A program made the translations under genes and the position numbers. A stretch of 64,000 bases of DNA, taken from positions 1-64,000 of the forward strand of contig CBDHYJ010000050.1 of assembly GCA_965275905.1 (NCBI GenBank), written 5' to 3'. This DNA comes from CBDAQD01 sp965275905. Lineage in GTDB: Bacteria > Pseudomonadota > Alphaproteobacteria > Rhizobiales > JAJFHC01. Of the stretch, positions 8,922 to 16,900 are shown piece after piece; the stretch's first letter is position 1, and every line of letters begins with the position of its first letter. The notes below the pieces were generated by a model that made no database searches, was not told the DNA's origin, and worked only from the letters and a program-made list of their open reading frames with translations.

Positions 8922-9440
8922 ATGGGACAAAATGACGAACCGTTTTGGCGCACGAAATCGTTGGCGCAAATGTCCGATGAGGAGTGGGAGTCGCTATGTG
9001 ACGGCTGCGCACGCTGCTGCCTGATCAAGCTCGTTGACGACTCCGGCCCGGAAACGTCCGGTCGCTCGGGCTCCTGTGACAAATCCCACAGCGAACACCA
9101 GGACGAGGAGGTTTACTACACCGATGTAGCGTGCCGGTTGCTGGACCTCGGGACGTGTCGCTGCAGTGATTATGCCAATCGGACCGCCAGGGTCCCCGAC
9201 TGCGTGGCACTGACCCCGGAAACCATGGACCGGATCGACTGGCTGCCGCCAACCTGCGCCTACCGGCTCGTCGCCGAGGGCAAGGAGTTGAATTGGTGGC
9301 ATCCGCTCGTATCGGGAACTACCCGGAGCGTGCACGAAGCCGGCATTTCCGTACGGGGACGCGCAATATCGGAGGATGAGCTTTGCGACGAGGATATCGA
9401 GGGCCACATTGTCTCCTGGCCCGTGTCGACGGCGGAGTGA
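8922..9440 (+). CDS. YcgN-family cysteine-cluster protein (UPF0260) with an insertion
   Basis: Small cytoplasmic protein of the YcgN/UPF0260 family, whose conserved cysteines suggest metal or Fe-S binding. Family landmarks are clear: DEEWESLCDGCARCCL, YYTDVACRLLD, TCRCSDY, VPDCVALTPE, DWLPPTCAYRLVAEGK and WHPLVSG. Cysteines lie at 26, 29, 32, 33, 71, 79, 81, 94 and 112 when counted from the ATG at 8922. A GTG two codons upstream is an alternative start. Between the first cluster and YYTDVAC there is an extra hydrophilic stretch of about 20 residues (about 40-60) with one more Cys and two His, which I do not see in the E. coli protein from memory. The function of the family is unknown. Confidence 0.85.
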   Translation: MGQNDEPFWRTKSLAQMSDEEWESLCDGCARCCLIKLVDDSGPETSGRSGSCDKSHSEHQDEEVYYTDVACRLLDLGTCRCSDYANRTARVPDCVALTPETMDRIDWLPPTCAYRLVAEGKELNWWHPLVSGTTRSVHEAGISVRGRAISEDELCDEDIEGHIVSWPVSTAE

Positions 9441-9612
9441 CTTCAAGTTATCCCGGCATTTTAACAATAAATCCGATTCCTGCGACAATCCGTCTTGCCT
9501 CGTCCGATCATTCCTTTAAGATTCGAATCAAGCGTGAAGCGCGGCGGAAGGAAACTGCAGGCCAAAAAGAACGAAATAAGCAGTGCGTAGTGTCAGGTGA
9601 GGGGTGTTGGTG

Positions 9613-9867
9613 ATGAATTCTCATCCGTGGGGCCATAAGTCGGTACCGATAACGACACGGAAGAAACAGCTGTTCGGCCAGCGAAGACAGTCCAGAAGCA
9701 GACCGCTGCTCGTCGCATCCACTCTTATCGTCAGCATAGCCGTCGTGTTTGCGGTCGGCTTCAAGTTCGGCCGGTATTTCCATGGCGACCCGGTCAGCGG
9801 CAACGATCTGCTGGCGGCGAATGTCGACAATCAGGGCAATTTGGCTGAACGCACCGTCAGCGAATAG
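9613..9867 (+). CDS. Small single-pass membrane protein, unknown
   Basis: An 84-codon frame starting at ATG 9613 with GTGAGGGG about 9 bp upstream. The product has a basic N-terminus (many Arg, Lys and Gln residues between 8 and 30). One membrane helix follows (PLLVASTLIVSIAVVFAVGF), then a short acidic tail ending ERTVSE. The layout predicts N-terminus inside and a short periplasmic tail. I do not recognise a family. It sits between the YcgN gene and the small exported protein upstream of the FeuP-like regulator, all on the same strand. Its codon use is typical of the neighbouring genes, which supports a real gene. Confidence 0.5.
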   Translation: MNSHPWGHKSVPITTRKKQLFGQRRQSRSRPLLVASTLIVSIAVVFAVGFKFGRYFHGDPVSGNDLLAANVDNQGNLAERTVSE

Positions 9868-9992
9868 CATCAGCCTCAATCTATCACCCGCGTCACCGGA
9901 CGGAATTAGTCTCAATACCCGGCCGAAAGATGCTATTTGTGATGAATTGACGGTTCATGCGGGGTTCAGGTCGCGCCTGTAAGTTTCCCGAG

Positions 9993-10358
9993 ATGATACA
10001 CTTGAGCAAACTTGCGGTCTGCATCGTCCTGGTTTTGGCGACGCTCGTTTTCACGGCGGCGCCCGACGATGCACTTGCGCAACGCAAGCGATTTTTCCGG
10101 CCGCATATTGTTCTGCCACCCCCCGCATTTGTGCCGCCAGGGCACTTTGTCAGGCCGCATCGCAAGTTTCGCCACGAGATCTCCAGGCGTCGCCCTTCAG
10201 CGCGGGCCATAGCCCGCGCCAAGCGGCGGCTGGGCCTGCCGCCGTCGGCGCGGGCCGTCGGTTGGCGAATGGTTCATCGCGGCAACGCGGTGTATTGGAA
10301 GATAATTTTCAGAGTAGGAAATCGGCAGATCCCGGTCGAGATCAGGGCCGGCCGATAA
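9993..10358 (+). CDS. Small exported protein upstream of the FeuPQ-like system
   Basis: From ATG 9993 the product starts MIHLSKLAVCIVLVL and has a signal peptide with a likely cleavage after ALA (before QRKRFF). The mature part, about 90 residues, is very basic and Pro/His/Arg-rich. It ends with a beta-like segment YWKIIFRVGNRQIPVEIRAGR-type pattern (residues about 100-121). It lies 51 bp before the response regulator on the same strand. In Sinorhizobium a small periplasmic protein, FeuN, is encoded just upstream of feuP and restrains FeuQ. The position and export signal fit an analogue, but I cannot show sequence homology. An earlier start at 9957 is possible but would bury the signal peptide. 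Confidence 0.6.
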   Translation: MIHLSKLAVCIVLVLATLVFTAAPDDALAQRKRFFRPHIVLPPPAFVPPGHFVRPHRKFRHEISRRRPSARAIARAKRRLGLPPSARAVGWRMVHRGNAVYWKIIFRVGNRQIPVEIRAGR

Positions 10359-10409
10359 CTGTTGCACCACGGCGTTCCTGATGTCCTCGGAATTGCAAGG
10401 AGATGTTCT

Positions 10410-11081
10410 ATGCGCCTTTTGGTCGTTGAAGACGACGACGATCTGAACCGCCAGCTTGTGGCCGCGTTGAGTGAGGCCGGCTACGCGGTCGACGCTGCCA
10501 AGGACGGTGAGGAGGGGCATTTTCTTGGCGATACGGAACCATATGATGCGGTCATTCTCGATCTGGGTCTGCCGGTGATGGATGGCGTGACGGTTCTTGA
10601 GAACTGGCGTCGGGACGGAAAAAACATGCCGGTGCTGATCCTGACCGCGCGGGACCGGTGGAGTGACAAGGTCTCGGGCATCGATGCCGGCGCAGACGAT
10701 TATGTCTCGAAACCGTTTCATATGGAGGAAATTCTGGCGCGCGTTCGTGCTCTGCTGCGGCGCAGTGCCGGACACGCTTCGAGCGAGTTGACCTGCGGCC
10801 CTCTGCAGCTTGATACCCGAAGCGCCCGCGTCACGCTCGACGGCCAGAGTGTGAAGCTGACATCGCTGGAGTACCGCCTTCTGTCCTATCTGATGCACCA
10901 TGACGGTCGTGTGGTGTCCCGCATGGAACTGGTTGAGCACCTGTATGATCAGGACTTCGATCGTGACTCCAACACCATCGAGGTCTTTGTCGGACGATTG
11001 AGAAAGAAGCTTGGCACGGACTTCATTCGAACCGTCCGCGGGCTCGGATATTGCCTTGCCAAACCGGATGATGCGTCGTAA
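10410..11081 (+). CDS. feuP: OmpR-family response regulator, FeuP-like
   Basis: A 223-residue response regulator. The receiver domain has acidic pocket EDDD, phospho-acceptor Asp51 in AVILDLGLP, the TAR switch residue and KP in DDYVSKPFH. The C-terminal winged helix has RVVSRMELVEHLYDQDFDRD and the ending NTIEVFVGRLRKKLG..FIRTVRGLGY. The runs EEGHFLGDTEPYDAV, ARDRWSDKV and LYDQDFDRDSNTIEV are what I remember of rhizobial FeuP. The start at 10410 has AAGGAG 8 bp upstream. It overlaps the kinase gene by 11 bp. In Sinorhizobium FeuP with FeuQ activates export of cyclic glucans at low osmolarity. Orthology here rests on my recall of the sequence, not on alignment. Confidence 0.82.
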   Translation: MRLLVVEDDDDLNRQLVAALSEAGYAVDAAKDGEEGHFLGDTEPYDAVILDLGLPVMDGVTVLENWRRDGKNMPVLILTARDRWSDKVSGIDAGADDYVSKPFHMEEILARVRALLRRSAGHASSELTCGPLQLDTRSARVTLDGQSVKLTSLEYRLLSYLMHHDGRVVSRMELVEHLYDQDFDRDSNTIEVFVGRLRKKLGTDFIRTVRGLGYCLAKPDDAS

Positions 11082-12468
11082 CTCGCTCGCATTCCGGCTG
11101 ATTTCCTCTGCAGCCGTCTGGAGCGTTATCGTGCTGCTGTTCACCGGCATCACGTTGTCGTCGCTGTTTCGCAGTGCCGTCGAGCGCAACTTCGATGCCA
11201 GGCTGCAGGCGTATCTTGACGGCCTTATCGCCAACATCGAACTCAATGAATCCGGAACTCTGACCGAGGCCGGCAGTGTCGGTGACGCCCGTTTCGACTT
11301 GCCGTTGTCCGGCTGGTACTGGCAGGTCGGTGCCCGCGGTGCGCAGGCGAGCGCGATGCTGACATCGCGTTCGCTGCTGGATCAGACCCTGGTCCTGGAC
11401 AAGAACGCCACCGACAATGCGACGGCGTGGCAGTTGAAACGCTTCTATCTGAAGGGGCCGGAGGATCAGAGCCTTCGCGTCATCAAGCAGGATATCCAGC
11501 TCGCCGGATCGACCGAACCGTACTCTTTCACGGTCGCAGGCAACAGCGATGAGCTTGAAGCGGAAATCTCGACGTTCAACAACACACTCATTATAGCGCT
11601 TTCGATCATGGGGCTCGGCGTCGTTCTCGCGGCGCTGATCCAGGTTCGGTTCGGATTGCAGCCTTTGAGGATTTTCCAGCAGTCCCTGAGCAACATCAGA
11701 ACCGGGCATCAGACCCGGCTGAGCGGCACGTTCCCCGACGAAGTGCAACCGCTTGCGGAAGAACTGAATGCCCTGCTCGAGGCCAACGAAGCGGTGGTCA
11801 AACGCGCGCGCACCCACGTCGGCAACCTGGCGCACGCGCTCAAGACACCGCTGAGCGTGATCATCAACGAGGCACAATCGAGCCAACACCCCCTCGCCGG
11901 CAAAATCGAGGAGCAGGCAGACATGATGCGCGATCAGGTGAATCTGTACCTCGATCGTGCACGGATGGCCGCTCGCGGTCGGGCGCTCGGCGCGATCACC
12001 GAGGTCCGGCCGGTCGTCGACGGACTTGTCCGGACGCTGACGCGCCTGAACAGGGACAGCACATTCACCGTCAATGTGGATTGCGACCTGGAGAAGAAAT
12101 TCAGAGGAGAAAAGCAGGATCTCGAAGAGACTATCGGCAATCTGTTGGAGAATGCCTTCAAATGGGCAAAGAGTGTGATCAAAATAAGTGTCACAAGCGA
12201 TACCGACGTTGCCGAAACTTCTGCGGGTGATCCGGCGACCGGGCGGTCGTGGCTTCGACTCGTCGTGGAAGACGATGGCCCCGGCCTTAAAGATCACCAG
12301 AAAGCCGACGCCTTGAAGAGGGGGCGTCGATTGGATGAAACAACTCCAGGCTCGGGACTGGGGCTGTCGATTGTGGTGGAATTGGTTACGCTTTATGGCG
12401 GAAAGATTGAGTTACACGACTCAGAGCTTGGCGGACTGCGGGTTGAATTGCTGCTCCCGGGTGCATAG
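11071..12468 (+). CDS. feuQ: Sensor histidine kinase, FeuQ-like
   Basis: A 465-residue membrane sensor kinase coupled to the upstream regulator by an 11-bp overlap; ATGATG at 11068-11073 gives two possible starts. Helix 1 is at about residues 8-32. A periplasmic domain of about 120 residues contains FDLPLSGWYWQV, and helix 2 is near LIIALSIMGLGVVLAALI. A HAMP-like linker, HisKA box NLAHALKTPLSVI and the ATPase domain (NLLENAFKWA, VEDDGPGLK, GSGLGLSIVVELVTLYGG) follow. The ALKTPL form of the H-box is usual in PhoQ/FeuQ-type kinases. The partner is almost certainly the adjacent FeuP-like regulator. The stimulus is unknown; osmolarity is inferred from rhizobial FeuQ. Confidence 0.8.
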   Translation: MRRNSLAFRLISSAAVWSVIVLLFTGITLSSLFRSAVERNFDARLQAYLDGLIANIELNESGTLTEAGSVGDARFDLPLSGWYWQVGARGAQASAMLTSRSLLDQTLVLDKNATDNATAWQLKRFYLKGPEDQSLRVIKQDIQLAGSTEPYSFTVAGNSDELEAEISTFNNTLIIALSIMGLGVVLAALIQVRFGLQPLRIFQQSLSNIRTGHQTRLSGTFPDEVQPLAEELNALLEANEAVVKRARTHVGNLAHALKTPLSVIINEAQSSQHPLAGKIEEQADMMRDQVNLYLDRARMAARGRALGAITEVRPVVDGLVRTLTRLNRDSTFTVNVDCDLEKKFRGEKQDLEETIGNLLENAFKWAKSVIKISVTSDTDVAETSAGDPATGRSWLRLVVEDDGPGLKDHQKADALKRGRRLDETTPGSGLGLSIVVELVTLYGGKIELHDSELGGLRVELLLPGA

Positions 12469-12569
12469 GTGAGTTGAAGTGGGAGGTTGCAGGTCTTTGG
12501 GAATTCTGTCTTAAAATCAGTCTCGGCTATTAATTTTGCTTCTAGCTATATTATGATCCTTATAGATGG

Positions 12570-12689
12570 ATGAGCGTTGCTGTTCTTGTTGCTGGAAATT
12601 TGGCATTTATCGGATTTGCTGGTATCAACGCGTTTCGCGTAGATTGGGAGAGGCGTGAGTTTAAGGGGGAAGTTGCTCTAGCGGTTTGA
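12570..12689 (+). CDS. Possible 39-aa membrane peptide (doubtful)
   Basis: An ATG-initiated frame ending in TGA at 12687. The product has a hydrophobic N-terminal half (SVAVLVAGNLAFIGFAG), then a charged tail (DWERREFKGE). Codon use (GTT, GCT, CTT, AAT, TTG) differs from the GC-ending codons of neighbouring genes. No Shine-Dalgarno is seen. It could be a chance frame in AT-rich DNA. I list it because it is the only frame in the island with a membrane-peptide pattern and because a terminator follows about 90 bp later. Confidence 0.2.
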   Translation: MSVAVLVAGNLAFIGFAGINAFRVDWERREFKGEVALAV

Positions 12690-12781
12690 GAAAACCCATC
12701 ACCCGTCAGATTGTGCCGACAACGGTTTGATGAAGTGTCGTCTGCCTAATTGCCCCCGGTCGCAGGCGTGCACTTTGTCGG

Positions 12782-12816
12782 AGACGGACCCCGATTTCGG
12801 GGTCCGTCTTTCATTT
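12782..12816 (+). terminator. Rho-independent terminator
   Basis: A perfect 12-bp stem, AGACGGACCCCG (12782-12793) pairing with CGGGGTCCGTCT (12798-12809) around an ATTT loop, followed by TTCATTTT. This is the most textbook intrinsic terminator in the window. It ends transcription from feuQ or from an unannotated short transcript in the island at 12.5-12.8 kb. Confidence 0.85.
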
Positions 12817-13008
12817 TGGCCCTGCGTTTTTGGGCGCGCCATCATCAGCCAAAACCTCGATTGAAGGCGTTTTTGGTGATCGGGGCGCTGTCCTTTTGCT
12901 CGACAGTTTGCAACGGATTGTTAAGCGATTCTCGTCATTATCCGGTGTTGATCCGAATCCGGGTCGCGGCTGGAAATGTTGACCGGCCGCTCGGTTAGGG
13001 GCGAGGAA

Positions 13009-14445
13009 ATGTCGTCAGCGAATCTGAGTACCATGAAGGCGGAGGAACTTGAGTCCTATCTGTCGTCGCTGACGCCGGCTGCCGCGCGTTTCCTGATCCG
13101 AGAGGTCGAGCTCGATCGCCTCAAGGGTGGCAGCACTTTCGCCCATGACATTGTCCTGAAGTACGCCAGAAAGGCGATTTTTCAAGAAGGCGAAAAATTC
13201 GATCGGATCGGTTCTCCGCTTCGTGTCTTCTGCGATCCGTTCGAAGAGCTCCTGGTGGACAATTCGACGGAAGAAAAACAGCCGGGCAGAATCTCCCGTT
13301 CGTCACTGCCTGCAATCTGGAAATGGCTGGGGTCCGACCTTGTGCCGTCGGAAGTGGAGCATCTCGGAGACTCGTTGCGCGCTGCAATCGTCGAGAAAAA
13401 CTCGGAAAGCGCGCTCGCGACGTCGCTGGAAATACACCGTGTCTGCGCCAGCGCGATCGGTGAGGCTCTGAGGGGCCTCGTCCCCGGGGACCGCGACTAT
13501 CTCCGTCTCGCCGGACAGCTCGGCGGTCAGAGAGTGGTCGAGGATGCAGCGGACATCGCACGCATTCTGAGCGAGCCCAAGCTTGTCATGCAGGTGCGCA
13601 AGCGTTTGCCTAAGCACCTCGACAAGATCGGACCGGGCGAGGAATCGGCCCTCGCAAAGTTTTATCAGGAAGTTGCGGCCAGAGCGCCTGGGCACGCCTA
13701 CATGGTACTCCTGAGTGCGGCTGCGAGAATGCGGCGGCGCAGTGACGTGCTGAAGGTCGTTGTACGCATTGCCGGTACCGACGACGATACATCGATCAGG
13801 TCTTCCGAACTGGCGATCGTGTGCGAATGCCTTTTGCACGATATGGAGGTCGCCGCTCACGGTGCGCTCCAGGCTATCGCATCGCGCGCGCCTATCGAGT
13901 TGGTCGACCGCTTTCTCTCGCACTATTTCGAGATAGCGGACGGTTTCGTCGGAACCATAGACGTCGACATGAAAGGCCCGTGGGGCTGGCGCATCATCTC
14001 CATCCGAAACGCTTTGGCTTCCGCGATCAGGACGGAGATCAGCGGCGCACCCAGGCTCGCGAAGACTGCGCTGTACCGCAAAGGGCGCCGCGTCGGCAAT
14101 GACGGGTTTGTACCGATCGTTTGGCCCGACCGGCATGCCGTGGCCGACGCAAAATTCGTGATCCAGCTGCTGCTGGCGGTGCGCCCCTATCTCAGTCAGG
14201 TCCCGATCAATGCGGACTACGCCAGCATCAGATCAACACTGTCGACCTTCATCGAGTCGATCGGCGAGATCACGATCGAAGACGTCCGGCGCAGCGAGGG
14301 CGAAGAGCTGAAGTGCGCTGACGCCTACATGAAGAACGTTTGTGAGTTCACTGAAATGTTCTTCGGCCTGGAAGTTGCCGAGTTGCTCAGGCGACGCGGA
14401 CGCGCTGCGTTGCAGCGGGACGAAGCCAGCGAAGACTCCGCCTGA
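13009..14445 (+). CDS. Large helical protein of unknown function
   Basis: About 478 residues with no signal peptide, membrane helix or catalytic motif that I recognise. The start is ambiguous: ATG 13009 has GGGGCGAGG close upstream, and an in-frame ATG at 12976 would add 11 residues. Predicted as almost entirely alpha-helical, with regularly spaced Leu and Ala, which suggests a helical-repeat scaffold. A few dense motifs stand out: KGPWGWRIISIRNALASAI, PIVWPDRHAVADAKFVIQLL and CEFTEMFFGLEVAELLRRR. Codon use is normal for the window. It is isolated, with the terminator upstream and the convergent AraC-type regulator 15 bp downstream. Confidence 0.7.
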   Translation: MSSANLSTMKAEELESYLSSLTPAAARFLIREVELDRLKGGSTFAHDIVLKYARKAIFQEGEKFDRIGSPLRVFCDPFEELLVDNSTEEKQPGRISRSSLPAIWKWLGSDLVPSEVEHLGDSLRAAIVEKNSESALATSLEIHRVCASAIGEALRGLVPGDRDYLRLAGQLGGQRVVEDAADIARILSEPKLVMQVRKRLPKHLDKIGPGEESALAKFYQEVAARAPGHAYMVLLSAAARMRRRSDVLKVVVRIAGTDDDTSIRSSELAIVCECLLHDMEVAAHGALQAIASRAPIELVDRFLSHYFEIADGFVGTIDVDMKGPWGWRIISIRNALASAIRTEISGAPRLAKTALYRKGRRVGNDGFVPIVWPDRHAVADAKFVIQLLLAVRPYLSQVPINADYASIRSTLSTFIESIGEITIEDVRRSEGEELKCADAYMKNVCEFTEMFFGLEVAELLRRRGRAALQRDEASEDSA

Positions 14446-14460
14446 AGACGCCACGTGTCC

Positions 14461-15462
14461 TCACGCGGACTGGGTATGAGGCTGTTTGGAAGGTCCGGCG
14501 GGCACCCCTTGTTCGCGGTAGGGCGTACGGCCGTAAAATGCCCTGTAGCACTTGGAGAAGTGCGATGGCGACGAGAACCCGCAAGCCAGCGCGACATTGA
14601 TTACCGACATGTCTGTCTGCAGGAGCAGCAATCTCGCCTTCTTGAGACGCAGCTCAAGATAATAGCGCTTGGGTGATCGGTCGAGGTAACGCCGGAACAG
14701 GCGTTCGAGCTGCCTGGTCGACAGGCCGGCCTCGCGCGCGAGAATACTTGGGCTCAAGGGCTCTTCGAGGTTTTCTTCCATCCGCTCGATGATCCCGATC
14801 AGCTTCGGATGACGCGCTCCGATCCGGGCCGGCAGCGACATGCGCTGATGTTCACTGTGGTGGCGGATCGGCGAATGAATGATCTGTTCGGCAATCGACG
14901 CCGCCAGTTCCGATCCGTGCTGTGTCGAGACGACCGCCAGCATCATGTCTATCGCCGCCGTGCCGCCGGCACAGGTGAAACGGTCGCGATCAATCTCGAA
15001 GAGACTTCCGCTGAGCTCGATTTCCGGGAATGCCTCGACAAATGAGGGCATGTTTTCCCAGTGGATCGTGCAGCGGTAGTTGTCCAGCAGACTCGCTTCC
15101 GCAAGGACATAACAAGCGGTGCAAAGCGACCCGATATCCGCGCCCTGGCGCGCCGTTTTCCGAAGCCAGTTGAGCAGCGTCTTGCTTGTGTGGTTCTGGA
15201 TGTCGACGCCGCCGCAGACCACGACTGTCGAGCGTTCGACCGCATCGGCGAGGCTTCCGTCGGGACTGATCTCAAGGCCGTTGGATGCGGCCACCGGCAA
15301 ACCGTCCACCGTCAGCATCTGCCAGTTGTAGAGATTCTGTTCGGTCAGCCGATTGGCAATCCTGAGAGGCTCAATCGCCGCTGTCACCGGCATCATCGAG
15401 AAGTCCGGCAGTAATATAAAGGCGAACCGTTGAGGCAACTCGCGTGGCGCGTCTCCGAGCAT
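14461..15462 (-). CDS. GlxA-family AraC-type regulator, GbdR-like
   Basis: A 333-residue regulator with two parts. The N-terminal DJ-1/PfpI-like domain (about 10-190) has the elbow SLCTACYVLAEASLL around Cys and the GGTAAIDMML segment. The C-terminal AraC helix-turn-helix (about 225-325) has SILAREAGLSTRQLERLFR, RYYLELRLKKARLLL and NVALACGFSSPSHFSKCYR. This architecture is that of GbdR, CdhR and relatives that control choline, glycine-betaine and sarcosine breakdown. The gene is divergent from the folate enzyme and near soxBDAG, so it is probably their activator. The effector (dimethylglycine or glycine betaine in Pseudomonas GbdR) is inferred, not visible. Symbol withheld. Confidence 0.88.
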   Translation of the reverse strand: MLGDAPRELPQRFAFILLPDFSMMPVTAAIEPLRIANRLTEQNLYNWQMLTVDGLPVAASNGLEISPDGSLADAVERSTVVVCGGVDIQNHTSKTLLNWLRKTARQGADIGSLCTACYVLAEASLLDNYRCTIHWENMPSFVEAFPEIELSGSLFEIDRDRFTCAGGTAAIDMMLAVVSTQHGSELAASIAEQIIHSPIRHHSEHQRMSLPARIGARHPKLIGIIERMEENLEEPLSPSILAREAGLSTRQLERLFRRYLDRSPKRYYLELRLKKARLLLLQTDMSVINVALACGFSSPSHFSKCYRAFYGRTPYREQGVPAGPSKQPHTQSA

Positions 15463-15925
15463 GGGCTCCGTTCTCTCAGAATGCCAGTTGGCGGGTTACG
15501 CACGCTGCTGCCGATTCCGGTTTTCCCGCGAAACGCCGACCCGACTCCGGAGCATGCCGTTGCTCGCAATCCGACGCAAATGAAAATGTAACTCCGGACC
15601 ATCGTCTGGTTAACCGCGGGATCGCAAGTCATGCGTCCGGCTTCGGCCTGCCAACGGCGAAAACTGCAGCACTTGGGCGGTGTCACGGCGCATTGGACAT
15701 ATTGCCAAAGCCGAGATGATTTCTGGATTAGGGATGGGGTAACCCCTGTGGGCGACAATACCCATATAGCGACGAGAAAGCCTTATTCACGGCAGGTGCC
15801 GGATTTGCGCTTTCGCCATGTCGAAATTAGAGGGACAAAGGTCGTTTCCGAACGCGTTTTTTTGTCCTTCAGGCATCAGTGTGCGCGCAATTGAACGCGG
15901 GTGCCTCTAATCGGGAGAAGCGCAC
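15463..15925. other. 463-bp divergent intergenic region with several small palindromes
   Basis: The region between the AraC-type regulator and the folate enzyme has no gene I can support. It contains three symmetric elements: TTGG-N8-CCAA at 15694-15709, the perfect GGGGTAACCCC at 15736-15746, and GGACAAA/TTTGTCC arms at 15833-15839 and 15861-15867. These could be operators for the adjacent regulator. GGGAGAAG just before the ATG at 15926 is a plausible ribosome site. Confidence 0.4.
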
Positions 15926-16867
15926 ATGGAACAAGTGGTCCTCGACGGTGGCAAACAGCCGCGGTCTGCCGATTTCAACAGCGCGCTGGATACTGTAAGC
16001 GCGGCGTCTTCGGACAAGGAAAAGCTGGCCGCTTTTCTAAGCGTGCAGTCGCTGGAAGTCACCGCCCGGCAATTTGACAAGTTCCCGATCCTTGCGGACC
16101 GGATGCGGGCCGGCAGCCGTGTTTATATTGCCTGCATCGGGCCGGAGGATGCGCCCGACCAGATTCGCGCTGCAGCAAGGCTTTCGGAGTTGGGCTTTAC
16201 TCCCGTCCCGCACTTTCCGGCGCGTCTGATCGATGGTGCCGGACAGCTTGAGGATCTGGTATCGCGCTTCGTCGGCGAAGCCGGCATCACCGATGCATTG
16301 CTGGTTGGCGGCGGCGCGGAAAAGCCCGTCGGCGAGTTTGCCAGCGTGATGGACATGCTGGACACCGGAATTTTCGACCGCTTCGGAATCACGAGTCTCG
16401 GTTTTGCCGGCCATCCGGAAGGCAATGCCGACATCGAGCGCGCGGCAGGCGAGGCGGCCCTGATGGAAGCCCTGCGTCTCAAGAAGGCGTTTACCGACCG
16501 CACCGACGCCAGCACGCGCCTCGTGACCCAGTTCGTCTTCGCCGCGCAGCCGGTTATTGACTGGGCGGGCAAGCTTGCCGAGGAGAACATTGACCTTCCG
16601 ATCCATGTCGGTCTTCCGGGACCGGCGACGGTGAAGACCCTGGCAAAATACGCTTTGACCTGCGGTGTCGGCCCTTCGATCAAGATCATCCAGAAACAGG
16701 CGCTGAACATCACGAAACTGATGACGGTTTCGACTCCGGACGACACGTTGATCGGCCTTGCCGAGGCAGCCGCAAGCGGCCGTGGTCACGGCATCGCGCA
16801 GGTCCACTTCTTCCCGTTCGGCGGTTTCGAGAAACTGTTCGACTGGCTCGACAGCCTCGACCTGTAA
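15926..16867 (+). CDS. Methylenetetrahydrofolate reductase-like protein
   Basis: A 313-residue protein resembling the MetF flavoprotein fold: a TIM-barrel-like progression with SRVYIACIGPED, a central DALLVGGGAEKPVG, GFAGHPEGN, then TQFVF, HVGLPGPATVKTL and a C-terminal GGFEKLFDWL. The HPEGN, TQF and GLPGP segments are those expected of methylenetetrahydrofolate reductases (FAD and folate binding). It is divergent from a GbdR-like regulator and convergent with soxG. The likely role is interconversion of 5,10-methylene-THF produced during sarcosine or dimethylglycine demethylation. Substrate and direction are inferred. It is a homologue in a catabolic cluster, not necessarily the housekeeping methionine enzyme. 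Confidence 0.8.
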   Translation: MEQVVLDGGKQPRSADFNSALDTVSAASSDKEKLAAFLSVQSLEVTARQFDKFPILADRMRAGSRVYIACIGPEDAPDQIRAAARLSELGFTPVPHFPARLIDGAGQLEDLVSRFVGEAGITDALLVGGGAEKPVGEFASVMDMLDTGIFDRFGITSLGFAGHPEGNADIERAAGEAALMEALRLKKAFTDRTDASTRLVTQFVFAAQPVIDWAGKLAEENIDLPIHVGLPGPATVKTLAKYALTCGVGPSIKIIQKQALNITKLMTVSTPDDTLIGLAEAAASGRGHGIAQVHFFPFGGFEKLFDWLDSLDL

Positions 16868-16900
16868 GGTGACGAGGCGTCCTGGGAGACTGCGGCGGTC

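Larger units (their letters stand above)
12469..13008. other. Intergenic island, AT-richer than the surroundings
   Basis: This stretch separates feuQ from the next gene. Bases about 12500-12700 are visibly richer in A and T than neighbouring genes. They contain a 39-codon frame (12570-12689) starting MSVAVLVAGNLAFIGF, with a hydrophobic first half and AT-rich third codon positions but no convincing ribosome site. A clear terminator at 12782-12816 closes the island. The rest, 12820-13008, holds nothing I can identify. The arrangement could be a small RNA gene, a small membrane peptide, or a decayed remnant. Confidence 0.5.

Noticed and set aside
12566..12658. Cys-rich 30-codon frame overlapping the 39-codon frame
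   Set aside because: No ribosome site, many rare residues, and out of phase with the better membrane-peptide candidate.
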